Below, one piece after another: positions 23,231 to 33,239 of a DNA stretch of 64,000 bases; positions within the stretch are counted from its first letter, which is position 1; each line of letters begins with the position of its first letter. The position numbers and the translations under genes were made by a program. The DNA is from Crotalaria pallida. Its lineage: Eukaryota; Streptophyta; Magnoliopsida; Fabales; Fabaceae. Where the stretch lies: positions 124,400,501-124,464,500 of the forward strand of contig CM075651.1 in the NCBI GenBank assembly GCA_037953625.1, written 5' to 3'. The notes beneath the pieces were generated by a model. It had not been told where the DNA came from. It made no database searches and saw only the letters and a list, made by a program, of their open reading frames with translations.

Positions 23231-23913
23231 ACCATTATCCTTTTCTCCTTTCTCACTCAAAACCGTCTCTCTCTCTCTCATCCATCATACCCATTCGACT
23301 TTCCCTCTCTAATCACCATAATCCACCTTTAAACCTCCATTGTACCCTTTCAACACCACCATTATCCTTCTACCTCACCATTACCTTTAACCTTCCTCCA
23401 CCTTACCCAAAACCCTTGGTCAAACTCGATTCTCACAAAGTTTTCTCGGTTCGCTGGTTTTGACAAGGCTACTGGTTTGGTTCAGAGTTTTCCGATTCTT
23501 CTGGTTCAGTAGTTGTGAATGCAAGTGTATTGGTTCAGTTGTTCTTTTGTTCAGTCTTCTAGTTCAGTGAAGAAACCGGTTCAGTACCCCTGGTTGCCAT
23601 CTCGGTTCTGTTTGGTTCAGTCTTCTGGTTCAGTGTTTTCTGGTTTTGCTATCGATTCAGTTCCTCTCCGGTTTAGGTTTTTCGGTTTATTGCATTGTCT
23701 TCTTTAGTATCTCTATGTTCATAGATATGGTATGCCCTTCTGTGATGGTTTTCAGAATTTGGTATAATTGCATTGAATAGTTGTCTTTCACGGTATAGTC
23801 TCGGATTTTGTGCTGAAGATTCTGTATTTGCTGGGCTATCATTGCAATTGTTAGTTGATTAGCTTGGTTTGTTCAAAATATCTTTTATTGAGATTATCTG
23901 TGTTAGTGTGATC

Positions 23914-24963
23914 ATGTCGACTCGTCGTACAAAAAGAAGAGCTGTTATTGATGAATCTGGTGATGATGAGCCATATCCTCCAATTGTTCAGAGTCAAGCT
24001 CAACCTTCGTCCAGTCGTGCTGCTAGGCCATCGATACCTAGACAAACTGACGTCGGTACTTCAGCTCCACCTCCTCCAGTTCATCAACTCATTGCTCTAG
24101 AGAAGTTGAATCGTTGGTTCTCAAATCCGACTCAGATTATGGATTATGAAAAATACTTTGCAGCATGCTCTGTGATCTCTCCAAGATTTCTAGATGCTGA
24201 AACCTTTGACGGAGAATATTGCAATCTCCCTGCTGTAGTGCTTCAAAAGGAAAAAGGCTTATTTGAATTTAGCACTATTGGAGGCGATTTTTATGAATAC
24301 TTGGTCAGGGTCTTCTACACCAATCTCATTTGGAATTCTGATGAAAAGGTTCTATATTATGATGTTAAGGGGAGAAGCATAAAAATCAGTTTGAGCACAT
24401 GGATAAACATCACTCACTTGCCCATGGATGGAATCACGTATACTGGCTCTAGCTCAGATAGCCTTTGGGGAGATGAGTATGATAAGAAAGTGGCTAAAGA
24501 AGAATTTATAGATGATCGAATTCCTACTGGAAAGGTGTTGACGTCGGGTAATCTGAAGTTTGAGTATCGGGTGCTGCATTTCATCTTGAATCGTTGTCTG
24601 ATTCCGAGGCAAGGTAACTATTTCAGGCTGCTGGATTCAGATTATATCATCTTGTGGGCTTGGTTTCACGACAAACCCATCAATTGGGGTTGGTTTGTCT
24701 TGAACCATATGATTGAGACTGCTTGCAAAGTACGTCGATCGATTGATAAAGATATGAAGCTAAAGACAACCAAACTTTCATATGCAACCTTAATCACCAA
24801 CATCCTCAGACGCTTTCGGATCCCTCTGAATGGTGAAGCTAGGACTGCTCCTAACGTTGATATGCGCATGGATACTAACTTCTTGGGAAACATGGGATGG
24901 GTTAACATGGAAGATAGAGGTTCAGTACCCATATGCAACCTTATTTTCCTTTCCTTCTCATAA
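23914..24963 (+). CDS. 'Putative plant transposon protein' family ORF, copy 2, C-terminally truncated
   Basis: Same length (349 residues), same start and same artificial end as copy 1, differing at roughly 20 amino-acid positions (for example Arg-Thr for Cys-Thr near the start). It stays open without stops despite the duplication, suggesting that the duplication is young or the reading frame was maintained. The last leader copy follows at 24944, and the real C-terminal part is separated at 25174-25509. Confidence 0.65.
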   Translation: MSTRRTKRRAVIDESGDDEPYPPIVQSQAQPSSSRAARPSIPRQTDVGTSAPPPPVHQLIALEKLNRWFSNPTQIMDYEKYFAACSVISPRFLDAETFDGEYCNLPAVVLQKEKGLFEFSTIGGDFYEYLVRVFYTNLIWNSDEKVLYYDVKGRSIKISLSTWINITHLPMDGITYTGSSSDSLWGDEYDKKVAKEEFIDDRIPTGKVLTSGNLKFEYRVLHFILNRCLIPRQGNYFRLLDSDYIILWAWFHDKPINWGWFVLNHMIETACKVRRSIDKDMKLKTTKLSYATLITNILRRFRIPLNGEARTAPNVDMRMDTNFLGNMGWVNMEDRGSVPICNLIFLSFS

Positions 24964-25173
24964 ACCATTATCCTTTTCTCCTTTCTCACTCAAAACCGTC
25001 TCTCTCTCCTCCATCATACACATTCGACTTTCCCTCTCTAATCACCATAATCCACCTTTAAACCTCCATTGTACCCTTTCAAGACCACCATTATCCTTCT
25101 ACCTCACCATTACCTTTAACCTTCCTCCACCTTACCTAAAACCCTTGGTCAAACTCGGTTCTCACAAGGTTGG

Positions 25174-25509
25174 ATGCCAAAGACTCATTGGCGGGAGCGC
25201 AAGTCTAATCACAATTATAACCCCGATGATGAAGAGCAACAGCAGCAACATCAAGATGATGCACTGGCTTATGATCCTGACTTCACACCGCTACAAGCTA
25301 TTTATCCTCCTGATCATATACCTCCGTACATGCAGCTCTTCATGGATGATGTTAGAGGGTATATGAGGCGTTCTGGTGACCATATCTGTTCAGTGGATTC
25401 CTCTCTTCCTCAGCTCACCTCCGGTATGGAACAAATGCATGTTGACATGGAGGCGATGCAGAAGGACATCTATCATTTAAGGCATAAGAATCGACCACCA
25501 TTCCAGTGA
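25174..25509 (+). CDS. C-terminal piece of the 'putative plant transposon protein' ORF of D
   Basis: The 111-residue frame begins MPKTHWRERKSNHNY, continues with an acidic/Gln-rich linker and ends in a heptad-like segment (MEQMHVDMEAMQKDIYHLRHKN), consistent with a short coiled coil. Family members usually carry such a C-terminal linker and coil, so this is probably the original 3' end of the gene, now separated from both N-terminal copies by the partial third leader. Whether any transcript joins them is unknown. Confidence 0.55.
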   Translation: MPKTHWRERKSNHNYNPDDEEQQQQHQDDALAYDPDFTPLQAIYPPDHIPPYMQLFMDDVRGYMRRSGDHICSVDSSLPQLTSGMEQMHVDMEAMQKDIYHLRHKNRPPFQ

Positions 25510-26014
25510 CTATTAGCTTGTGGCTCCACTCTTTGATCATCTTATTATTAGTTGTTATCTGGATTATTTTTAGTATTTGCTATCGTAACCCGTAGTACTT
25601 TCGTTTAGTATGTTTAACTGTTTCTGATTTCGCGTTTGGATTTTCTCTGGCATGTTTTGGATTGGCTTATCATGACAATTTCACGTTATTTGGTTTTCTA
25701 TCTATCTATTGTGTTTCATGTGATGTCTCTTTGTTCTTTGCTGGATATCTCCCCTTTTTGATGATGTCAAAAGGGGGAGAAATATGCGGAGAAATATGTC
25801 ATGAGCAAAACAGGTTATAAGGAACAGGTTGAACAGGTTCATGATTAATCATGAATTCAGGGGGAGTTATGATTCAATGTAGTTTGTGCTCCTGGTGTGG
25901 AGTTGTGCTCTTATGTGTTAAAGAGCTGAATGCCTTAAGTGTTTTATATATCATCATGTACTAACCTTTGTTTTGCAGGTAGTGTTTGTCATCATCAAAA
26001 AGGGGGAGTGTTGA
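25510..26014 (+). other. 3' untranslated end of D with three polypurine-like tracts and stub of 3' LTR
   Basis: Purine tracts occur at about 25769-25783 (AAAAGGGGGAGAAA), 25858-25867 (TCAGGGGGAG) and 25998-26008 (AAAAAGGGGGAG), the last directly before TGTTGAA, the first bases of D's LTR. Two of them are preceded by a GATGATGTC or GTCATCATC motif. Repeated polypurine-like tracts before the 3' LTR are a known Sirevirus feature. The LTR stops after about 6 bp and the integrase of H takes over. Confidence 0.75.
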
Positions 26015-26245
26015 ATCTTTGTTAGAAGGGATATCCTATGGGAAGCACATCGAACCAAAATGAATTTTCATCTCGGTGCAACAAAGATGTACCAAGATTT
26101 GAAGAAGATTTATTGGTGGCCAAAGTTGAAAACAGATGTAGCAGATCATGTATCTCATTGCCTAACTTGTCAGAAAGTCACGATTGAGAATCAAAAGCCA
26201 GGTGGTCCGTTGCGATCACTTGACATTCCTGAATGGAAGTGGGAC
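26015..26245 (+). pseudogene. pol: H integrase, N-terminal zinc-binding part (left piece)
   Basis: The frame reads VRRDILWEAHRTKMNFHLGATKMYQ, then YWWPKLKTDVADHVSHCLTCQ (in pieces), ending at WKWD. His..His..CxxC is the HHCC zinc-binding domain of a Ty3 integrase. The upstream pol is gone: homology begins abruptly at about 26018, where one residue is missing compared with G (DFEVRRD). The frame is continued at 41490 after the insertion of G, with GGGAC on both sides. Confidence 0.85.
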
Positions 26246-28622
26246 TGTAACACCCTACTTAAATTTTTGCCTTAAAACGAAAATTAGGAATTGAAAATTT
26301 CTTTTAATACAGGTATGATAATTGTCAGAATAATATTTCCTTCCATTGGTACAGAATTCAGAGTTTTAGCTGAAGACTTTGGTTTATACAAAAAGGCATA
26401 AAAGCATAACAACTTAATTACATCCAGATAATTAAGCAAAATACAAGAAGTGTTTTAGCTTGGCCAACTGGCCGAGACCTAGTTTAATTCTCCGACTCTA
26501 ATGACTTACTCTCCCTGTGAGGGAGAGTGAACCTGCTCGGCCGGGGACTGCATCTGCTCGGACTCAGTACCTGAAAAATGGTAAGGAGGTGAGCATTACA
26601 CAGAACTTAAGTAGGCAGTTTCTAACATGACATACTGAACTACCAAGCCAAACACAAATAGTCAATTAGCATATATAACAGATAATCAAGCAGAACATAG
26701 TACATGCATATATCCTTATTTTGCTCGGTTCATATAATTATCCAGGGTATTCCTCACCTACCAGTTATACCTCTACTTATCCGATTGATTCCCCTTGTAC
26801 TCTTCCTTAGTTCTTACACCTAATTACTTTGGCCATTACTATTCCCTTCTCGGAAATCCATTTTCTCTCTCTCGGTCACATTACTCATTGTTCATCTTTT
26901 ACATATTTTACAGTCTTTTACTCTTCTCGGCTGCATGCACCCAGTGCATGTCTTACACCATTTAGGGTCGGATTCCGGAGTGTCCATAACTGCGAGTACC
27001 CAGTACCCGTCTTACAGCTGAACTTACCCAAGCATGCGTCTGATGTGATCAATGCACGCACCCAGTACGCGTCTTCTATGACCAGGAGCACTACCGCCGA
27101 TTCTTCTATGGGGTTAGGGAGCGTCTTACACGATCAATGCACGCACCCAGTACGCGTCTTCTATGACCAGGAGCACTACCCCACCGATTCCGTGCTCGGA
27201 ATCTTGTGTGAATCATAACTGCGAGTACTCAGTACCCGTCTTACAGCTGCACATACCCAGTATGTGTCTGATGCGATCAATGCACGCACCCAGTACGTGT
27301 CTTTCATGACCCGATCACACAACCATTTCTCTTTAATTACTCTTTTATCCTTTTAACCTTTTCTTTGCTCGGCTTCTCTCGGATCAACCTTTTAGCTATT
27401 CCCTTTTTCCACTAATCTTTCTCCCATCTATTTCATTTACTTACCTCTTCTACTTGTCATATCTAACCATACTTATACTAACTTTCAATCTCTCGTGCTC
27501 GGCCACAGACGGATTTTTAATCGTGAAACATAAATAATGAATATCAAAACTCATAAACATTTATACAACAACAACAATATAAATAAAACACTTAGCCAGT
27601 CCATCATGTAATTAAGAGCATATAGCAGAAAATAATGTTCCCTCTTATCTCAACACTCAGGTTTCTAAATCATTTATTGGTTTCTAATACCCCTTTTTCC
27701 TTTTCTCCCTAATATTACCCTATGCCTCTTCCCTAATATAACACCCACTCTTAGCACCCGTTATGAACACACTAGGAACCCAAACTCAAGTAGAGGTAAC
27801 ACTCACTCCTTACCTCAATCCGTGAGAGATAAGAGTTGAGAGTTTGAGAATGGTTTTCCTTGTTGCTTGACCTTGAGAGCTTAGAACTCCTTGAACCCTT
27901 TCCTCCTAGATGCACATCCAACACCGAATTCTCCGTGAACGTTTGTTGAGATGAAGAGATGAAGGAGAGCAGCCCCTAATTCGTGAGTATTTGATGGTGT
28001 AGAAAAGAGGGATTTTCGTGAATGAGAAGAGAGAATATGTTGGGCTTGTGTGCTGGAGTTTCAGAGAGAATGAGGGGGACGGAGGAGAAAGAGAATGGAA
28101 GAAATACATTGTATTGTGTATGGGCTTCTTTTATTCTTTTGGAAGGATTATTTGTGTGGTTTCCATTGGAGGCTTCTTTGAGAAGTCACAATATGTGGAT
28201 AGGATTCATTGGCTTCTAAAGGAAGCCATAAACAGTGACTTGATAAGGACATAAAGTGGTTGACAGTGACAGCCGTACGGATGGCGCGAGAACCAAAGGA
28301 TCAACAACTCCACATGAGCTGTCATGGAGAAGTAAGGAGACGTCGACTCGTCATGGAGAGACAGCAATAGTCCGAGTCTCTTCCTCGGATAATACGGCGA
28401 TGTACATGAGGTCGGCTAATCCGAGCTGACACATCTAGATTTCGCGTTCTTGTTCATTTGGCTCGGCTGGAATTGATCCGAGACAAAGAATTCCCTTATC
28501 TAGTCGGCTCACGCTCCCTATTTCGTTCACGGCAGTTACGAACTCCTATACCCTAACCCTATTCTTAATTAAGTTTATAATTAGATCTTATTATATTAAA
28601 TATTAAATTTCGGGATGTTACA
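26246..28622 (-). repeat. 3' LTR of element G
   Basis: TGTAACACCCTACTTAAATT ... TTTCGGGATGTTACA, 2377 bp. It matches 33240-41489 once F is removed, with scattered substitutions (for example TATGTG/TACGTG variants in the tandem array). The small ORFs at 26829 and 27906-28254 appear in both LTRs and are not genes. Confidence 0.92.
26930..27312. repeat. Array of short inverted repeats around a constant CCCAG core in the G LTR
   Basis: Successive units share the core CCCAG but have different, self-complementary flanks: CATGCA-CCCAG-TGCATG, GAGTA-CCCAG-TACCC, CACATA-CCCAG-TATGTG and ACGC-ACCCAGTAC-GCGT. Most are followed by GTCTTACA, GTCTGATG or GTCTTCTATGACCAGGAGCACTACC. The longer unit with GATCAATGCACGCACCCAG occurs three times. 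Confidence 0.7.
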
Positions 28623-28636
28623 TTCCTCTCCCACTT
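28623..28636 (-). other. Polypurine tract of G
   Basis: The minus strand reads AAGTGGGAGAGGAA directly before the 3' LTR start TGTAACATCCCGAAATTT. Element H has almost the same tract at 42573-42586. Confidence 0.85.
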
Positions 28637-28658
28637 ACAGAAATTTCGTCCTCGAAAT

Positions 28659-30299
28659 TTAGTCGGCATTGAACAGTTGCGGATACGACAATTTCATCTT
28701 TTCTTCGAGTTCCCAAGTAGCTTCTTCCACATTATTCTGATTCCAGATAACCTTGACCAAAGAGATTTCTTTCCCTTTGAGTCGTCTGACTTGTTTGTCC
28801 TCAACTCTGACTGGAAGTACCTCGAAGGTCAGATTGTCTTTTAGTGGCAACTCATCCACTGCAATCACATGCGAGGGGTCATGAATGTACCTCCTAAGTT
28901 GTGAGACGTGAAATACATCATGAAGTTTAGACAAGTGTGGGGGTAGAGCAATTCTGTAAGCTACTGGTCTGACTTTTTCCAACATCTGATATGGTCCGAC
29001 AAACCGAGGGGTCAACTTCTTTGATTTGATAGCTCGACCAATACCCGTTACAGGGGATACCCGCAAGAACACATGATCTCCCTCGATGAAATTCAAGGGT
29101 TTTCTTCTTTTATCGGCATAGCTCTTCTATCGGTCCTGTGCTGCTTTCATTTTTCCCTGTATCATTCGGATTTTCTCGGTTGTCTCATGCACAATGTCAG
29201 GACCGATTAACAAGTTTTCTCCTATCTGGAACCAACATAACGGCGTTCGACATTTCCGACCATACAGTGCTTCGAAAGGAGCCATCCCGATGCTTGAATG
29301 GAAGCTGTTGTTATAGGTAAATTCGATCAATGGCAAAAGCGTTTCCCAACTTTCCGACTGTTCGAGCACACATGTCCTCAGCAAGTCCTCAAGGGTCTGA
29401 ATGGTGCTCTCGGATTGTCCGTCGGTCTGGGGATGATAAGCTGTGCTAAACCTCAACTTTGTACCCATGGCTTGCTGCAAACTCTGCCAGAATCGTGATA
29501 AGAAAAGAGGATCACGGTCAGATACTATGCTCCTCGGAACGTCGTGAAGTCTAACAATGTCCTTTATGTACAGTTGTGTCAGCTTCTCTAGGCTGTACTT
29601 CGTGCTAATCGGCAGGAAATGGGCACACTTTGTCAGTCGGTCCACCACAACCGAGATGGCTTCCTGCCCTGATCTTGTTCTCGGTAGGCCTGAAACAAAG
29701 TCCATCGAAATGTTGTCCCACTTCCATTGTGGAATATCCAAAGATCTGACTAACCCTCCTGGTTTCTGATGCTCAATCTTGGCTTTCTGGCATGTTAAAC
29801 ACCGAGACACATAATCCGCCACATCAGTTTTTAACTATGGCCACCAGAACAACTTCAGATCCTGGTACATTTTTGTGGCTCCAGGATGAAGACTCATCTT
29901 TGTTTTATGGGCCTCTTCCATTATATCTCTTCGGACTTCAAAGTCCATAGGAATGCAGACTCGGTCCCGATACCGTATGATACCGTCAGATCCTTTAGTG
30001 AAATCGGGTTCCTCCTTGTCTCCTGCTCGTTCCTGCAATTTCTGGAGTTCTAAGTCGGCAGCTTGTCTTTCCTTGATAAAACCTACAAAATCGTTTGTTA
30101 CTTGCAGCATTTCCAGTACAACACTGTTTTCCTTCTTCTGTACGCCGAGGTTAAGATCACTAAATTCCTGCATCAACTGCATATCTCGGACCATCATATT
30201 GCTCAAATGAAGGCTCTTCCTGCTCAGCGCGTCGGCCACCACGTTGGCCTTCCCGGGATGATAGTGTAAGCTGAAGTCGTAGTCTTTTAAAAATTCCAC
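28659..30299 (-). pseudogene. pol: G integrase with C-terminal chromodomain, interrupted by two stops
   Basis: 30299-29835 starts in the RNase H/integrase linker (HPGKANVVADALSRK) and reads the zinc-binding histidines, up to a TAG at 29835-29837 between FWWP and LKTDVADYV. 29822-29127 holds CLTCQ, the catalytic core with Asp in MDFVSGLPRT, Asp in IVSDRDPLFLS and Glu at GQSESTIQTLED, ending at a TAG (29127-29129) where H has CAG (QDRQKNYAD). 29096-28659 holds the GPY/F-like region (RFVGPYQMLEKV) and a chromodomain-like end (VKVIWNQNNVEEATWELEEKM), which marks Tekay/Del-type chromoviruses. Natural C-terminus: YPQLFNAD. Confidence 0.92.
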
Positions 30300-30308
30300 C
30301 CATCTGCG

Positions 30309-32633
30309 CTACCTCATATTCAATTCCTTCTGGTCGAACAGATAGCCGAGACTCTTGTGGTCACTGAACACTTCAAATTTCGTGCCATACAGGTAGTGCC
30401 TCCAAATCTTAAGGGCAAACACTACAGCTGCTAGTTCGAGATCATGTGTGGGGTAATTTTGTTCATGTGGTCGAAGCTGTCTAGAGGCATAAGCCACCAC
30501 TTTTCCTTGTTGCATCAACACACAACCGAGACCCTGTTTTGAGGCGTCACAAAACATGTCAAAGGCTTTGGACGGCTCTGGCAAAATCAACACGGGCGAA
30601 CTCGTTAATCTTTTCTTCAACTCTTGGAAGCTCTGTTCGCACTCTTCAGTCCACTTGTAGGGCGCATCCTTTCTGGTTAACGAGGTCAGTGGCAGAGCCA
30701 GTTTAGAGAATCCTTCAATGAACCTCTTGTAGTATCCTGCCAGACCAAGAAAACTCCTGATCTCAGTTACCGAGTTGGGTCTCTCCCACTTGAGCACAGC
30801 TTCCACCTTGGAGGGATCAACCGCAACACCATGCTCGGATATCACGTGACCGAGGAAATGAACCTCTTTGAGCCAAAAACTGCATTTAGAAAGCTTAGCG
30901 TAGAGTTCCTTGTCCTTCAGAACCTGCAATACCGTTCTCAAGTGCTTCTCATGTTCACTCGGACTCCGAGAGTAGATGAGGATGTCGTCGATGAAGACTA
31001 TCACAAACGAATCCAAATAGGGTCGGAAGATCCTATTCATGTAGACCATAAAGATGGCAGGGGCGTTGGTATGTCCGAAGGGCATAACCACATACTCAAA
31101 ATGCCCACATCTTGTCCTGAAATCTATCTTCAGAATGTCTTCTTCTCGGATAGGAATCTGGTGGTATCCTGATCGGAGGTCTATCTTTGAGAATACCGAT
31201 GCTCCTTTAAGTAGGTCTAATAAGTCATCAATCCGAGGGAGGGGATATTTGTTCTTCACCGTTACCACGTTGAGCTTCCTATAATTAGTGCACATTCTGA
31301 GGCTACCATCTTTCTTTTTAACAAACAAAATTGGAGCTCCCCAAGGCGACACGCTCGGTCTGATTAGCTTTTTGGCTAAAAGTTCTTCCAGTTGCTTCTT
31401 AAGTTCCTCTAGCTCGGGAGGTGCCATTCGGTATGGAGCAATTAAAATTGGGCCAGTTCCCGGAATCAGGTCTATGCTGAACTCTACTTCTCTTCTCGGC
31501 GGTAAGCCAGGCATCTCATCCGAGAAAACCTCTTGGAATTCTCCGACTACAGGAATTTGGTCCATGATCGGTTCCTTTATTGCCTTTATCACAGCCACAT
31601 ATGAGTCACAAAAGATTACGGTCTTCTTTCGGCCATCGAGCAGGCCATGGTGTTGGGACATCCAATCCATGTCGAGGATAATATCTAGTTTAGTTAGGGG
31701 TAAGCAAATTAAATTAACCTTAAACTCTTGGCCTAATACTTGGATAGGACACTCTAAGCACATTTGGGAGGTGATTACGGAAGAATTGGTAGGGGTGGAA
31801 ATGGATAATTTGTAAGGCATTTCTACTGGGGGCAATTTTAGCTTATTCATACAATCCAGGAAAATGAAAGAATGCGTGGCTCCACAATCAAATAACACAG
31901 CACATGGAACGCTGTTTACTTGAAAGGTACCTCGGATCAGCTCGTCGGCATCAGTCACTTCTTCACCATCCATAGTGTAAACTTTGCCTCTCTGCATCGG
32001 TCGGTTAGTACCAGCTTGCTGAGCCTTGGTCACATTGACCTCTTCCTTCACAAGATTCTCGGTACACCAAGCTGCAAAATGACCAGGCTTGCCACAGCAA
32101 AAACAGGATCCTCTCGCTCTGCTCGGATCCAGACTCCAGCATTCTCCCTTGTGTTGCTTTTCACAGTGCTGACAGATCGGATAGGGGCCAGGAACAACCA
32201 CCATCTGACCACCGCTCCTTGGTACTGCTGGTGCCTTGAAGATCGGATTCACATAGGGGGCAGACCTCTGAACAACTCCTTTCCCCCTAATTGGTCCCAC
32301 TGTTTTCTGTGCCGATCTGTGTCGCTTTCCGTCGGCCTTCCTCTTGAGTCCCTTCTCATATGTGCTAGCCATATTCAGCAACTGCAATAGGTTGGCCACA
32401 TTCTGATACTCAAATGCAAGCCGAATATCATCACGAAGACCAGACTCGAACTTGATGCATTTGGTGCGTTCGTCAGCATCTCGGTAACTTCCTGAATAAC
32501 GGATCAAGTCCTCGAACTGAGCAGCGTATTCTCCAACACTCAAATTCCTCTGCTCCAGCTTGAGAAAAGCAAGCTCCTTCTCCCTCATAACTTCTTCGGG
32601 AAAATTCTTGCCGAGAAATCGAGTTCGGAACAA
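30309..32633 (-). pseudogene. pol: G gag C-terminus - protease - reverse transcriptase - RNase H
   Basis: The open stretch is 774 residues and begins inside gag, after a stop at 32637-32639. Order: retrotransposon gag core (to about residue 95); Cys-rich CQHC..C and CFCCGKPGHFAAWC knuckle (154-190); aspartic protease LFDCGATHSF (247-256; Cys replaces the usual Ser after Asp); reverse transcriptase with NYRKLN (450), IDLRSGYHQI (484-493) and FIDDILIYS (547-555); RNase H with FCDASKQGLGCVL (about 685) and SDHKSLGYL (about 760). MPFGHTNAPAIFMVYMN departs from the usual MPFGLTNAP..F. The frame ends at a TAG (30309-30311) in the run NMR*RRWMEF, where Gln is expected. All domains are in normal Ty3 order. 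Confidence 0.93.
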
Positions 32634-33046
32634 ATCCTAAGTAATGGCTTGATTAGCCGCTTCCAGTCCTCGACTCTGTTGCTCCCACCAGTGCTCGGCT
32701 TCGCCAGCCAGCACAAATTCAGCTAACCTCACCCTGTATTCATAGGGCGATTGTAGGGATCGAAAAATCTTCTCAATATCTTTGAGCCATCTCTGAGCCC
32801 CATCTGGATTATAACCCCCTTCAAACCGTGGTGGTTCGCTCTTCCTGAATCAGCTCATCCAGTCAATCTCGACCGGAGCCGACAGTGGAGGCAGAAGGGT
32901 TGCAGCTGCAGCTGCTGCGGCTGCGGCTATGTTCTGAGCGAGGTTATCAGCCTGATTCTGCTGAGCCTGCCCTTGGTTCTGTTGTAGTTGAACCAAAGTT
33001 TCCACACAGTAGCAATTCGATCATTATCAGCTCTTCTCCCAGCCAT
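32634..33046 (-). pseudogene. gag: G gag N-terminus, with stops and a frameshift
   Basis: The start ATG is at 33044-33046 (MAGRRADNDRIA). Shortly after it a single-base frameshift (near 33005) moves the frame to QLQQNQGQAQQNQADN and an Ala-rich run. A TGA after EIDWMS (near 32850) precedes FRKSEPPRFEGGYNPDGA, and a TAG at 32637-32639 stands where Trp is normally found before DLF. The conserved features WLKDIEKIF and EHWWEQQ of Ty3 gag are visible. Confidence 0.8.
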
Positions 33047-33221
33047 ACTGCTTGGTCATGGAGAGAAAGCCAATTAACCATTGAATAGTTAAATAAATAT
33101 ATATATATATATAAATCTATAGGCTCTATTGACTAACTTAGACTCTAGACTTTACTTATTTGTTACTCCCTTGGTGAGTAACCACTGGAGTCACTTGCGA
33201 CTCCAATAGGCCGAGGAGAAA

Positions 33222-33235
33222 CTGCTCTGATACCA
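33222..33235 (-). other. Primer binding site of G (initiator tRNA-Met)
   Basis: The minus strand reads TGGTATCAGAGCAG, five bases from the inner end of the 5' LTR. It is complementary to the initiator tRNA-Met 3' end and fixes the minus orientation of G. Confidence 0.92.
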
Positions 33236-33239
33236 AAAA

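Larger units (their letters stand above)
21481..25168 (+). repeat. Tandem duplication (two full units, one partial) carrying the extra ORF of D
   Basis: The units start at 21481, 23211 and 24944 (each TTTTCCTTTCCTTCTCATAAA), so the periods are 1730 and 1733 bp. The third copy stops after 225 bp at about 25168, where the unique C-terminal sequence begins. Each unit has a C/T-rich leader with repeated GGTTCAGT/TTCTGGTTCAG motifs and then the ORF. Each junction cuts the ORF after the same residues (CNLIFLSFS, formed by reading into the next leader). The copies differ by few substitutions. Confidence 0.9.
9558..26014 (+). mobile_element. Element D: Sirevirus-type non-autonomous retrotransposon with gag and a duplicated extra ORF
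   Basis: The 5' LTR (9558-19000, about 1.55 kb without insertion E) is followed by an initiator-tRNA-Met primer site, a damaged gag, a long leader, a tandemly duplicated 349-aa ORF, a short C-terminal ORF and three polypurine-like tracts. The 3' LTR starts TGTTGAA at 26009 and is cut off after a few bases. No protease, integrase or reverse transcriptase is present. The multiple polypurine-like tracts, the long LTR with paired palindromes and the gag type are Sirevirus (Maximus/SIRE) traits. The element is inserted into A2. Lack of a right end prevents a target-duplication test. Confidence 0.75.

Noticed and set aside
27906..28254. Small ORFs on both strands, conserved at 40773-41086
   Set aside because: The conservation is only because both are in the two LTRs of G.
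29138..32390. Plus-strand ORFs up to 175 codons opposite the pol gene of G
   Set aside because: They are antisense shadows of the minus-strand pol reading frames, and pol motifs are clear on the minus strand.
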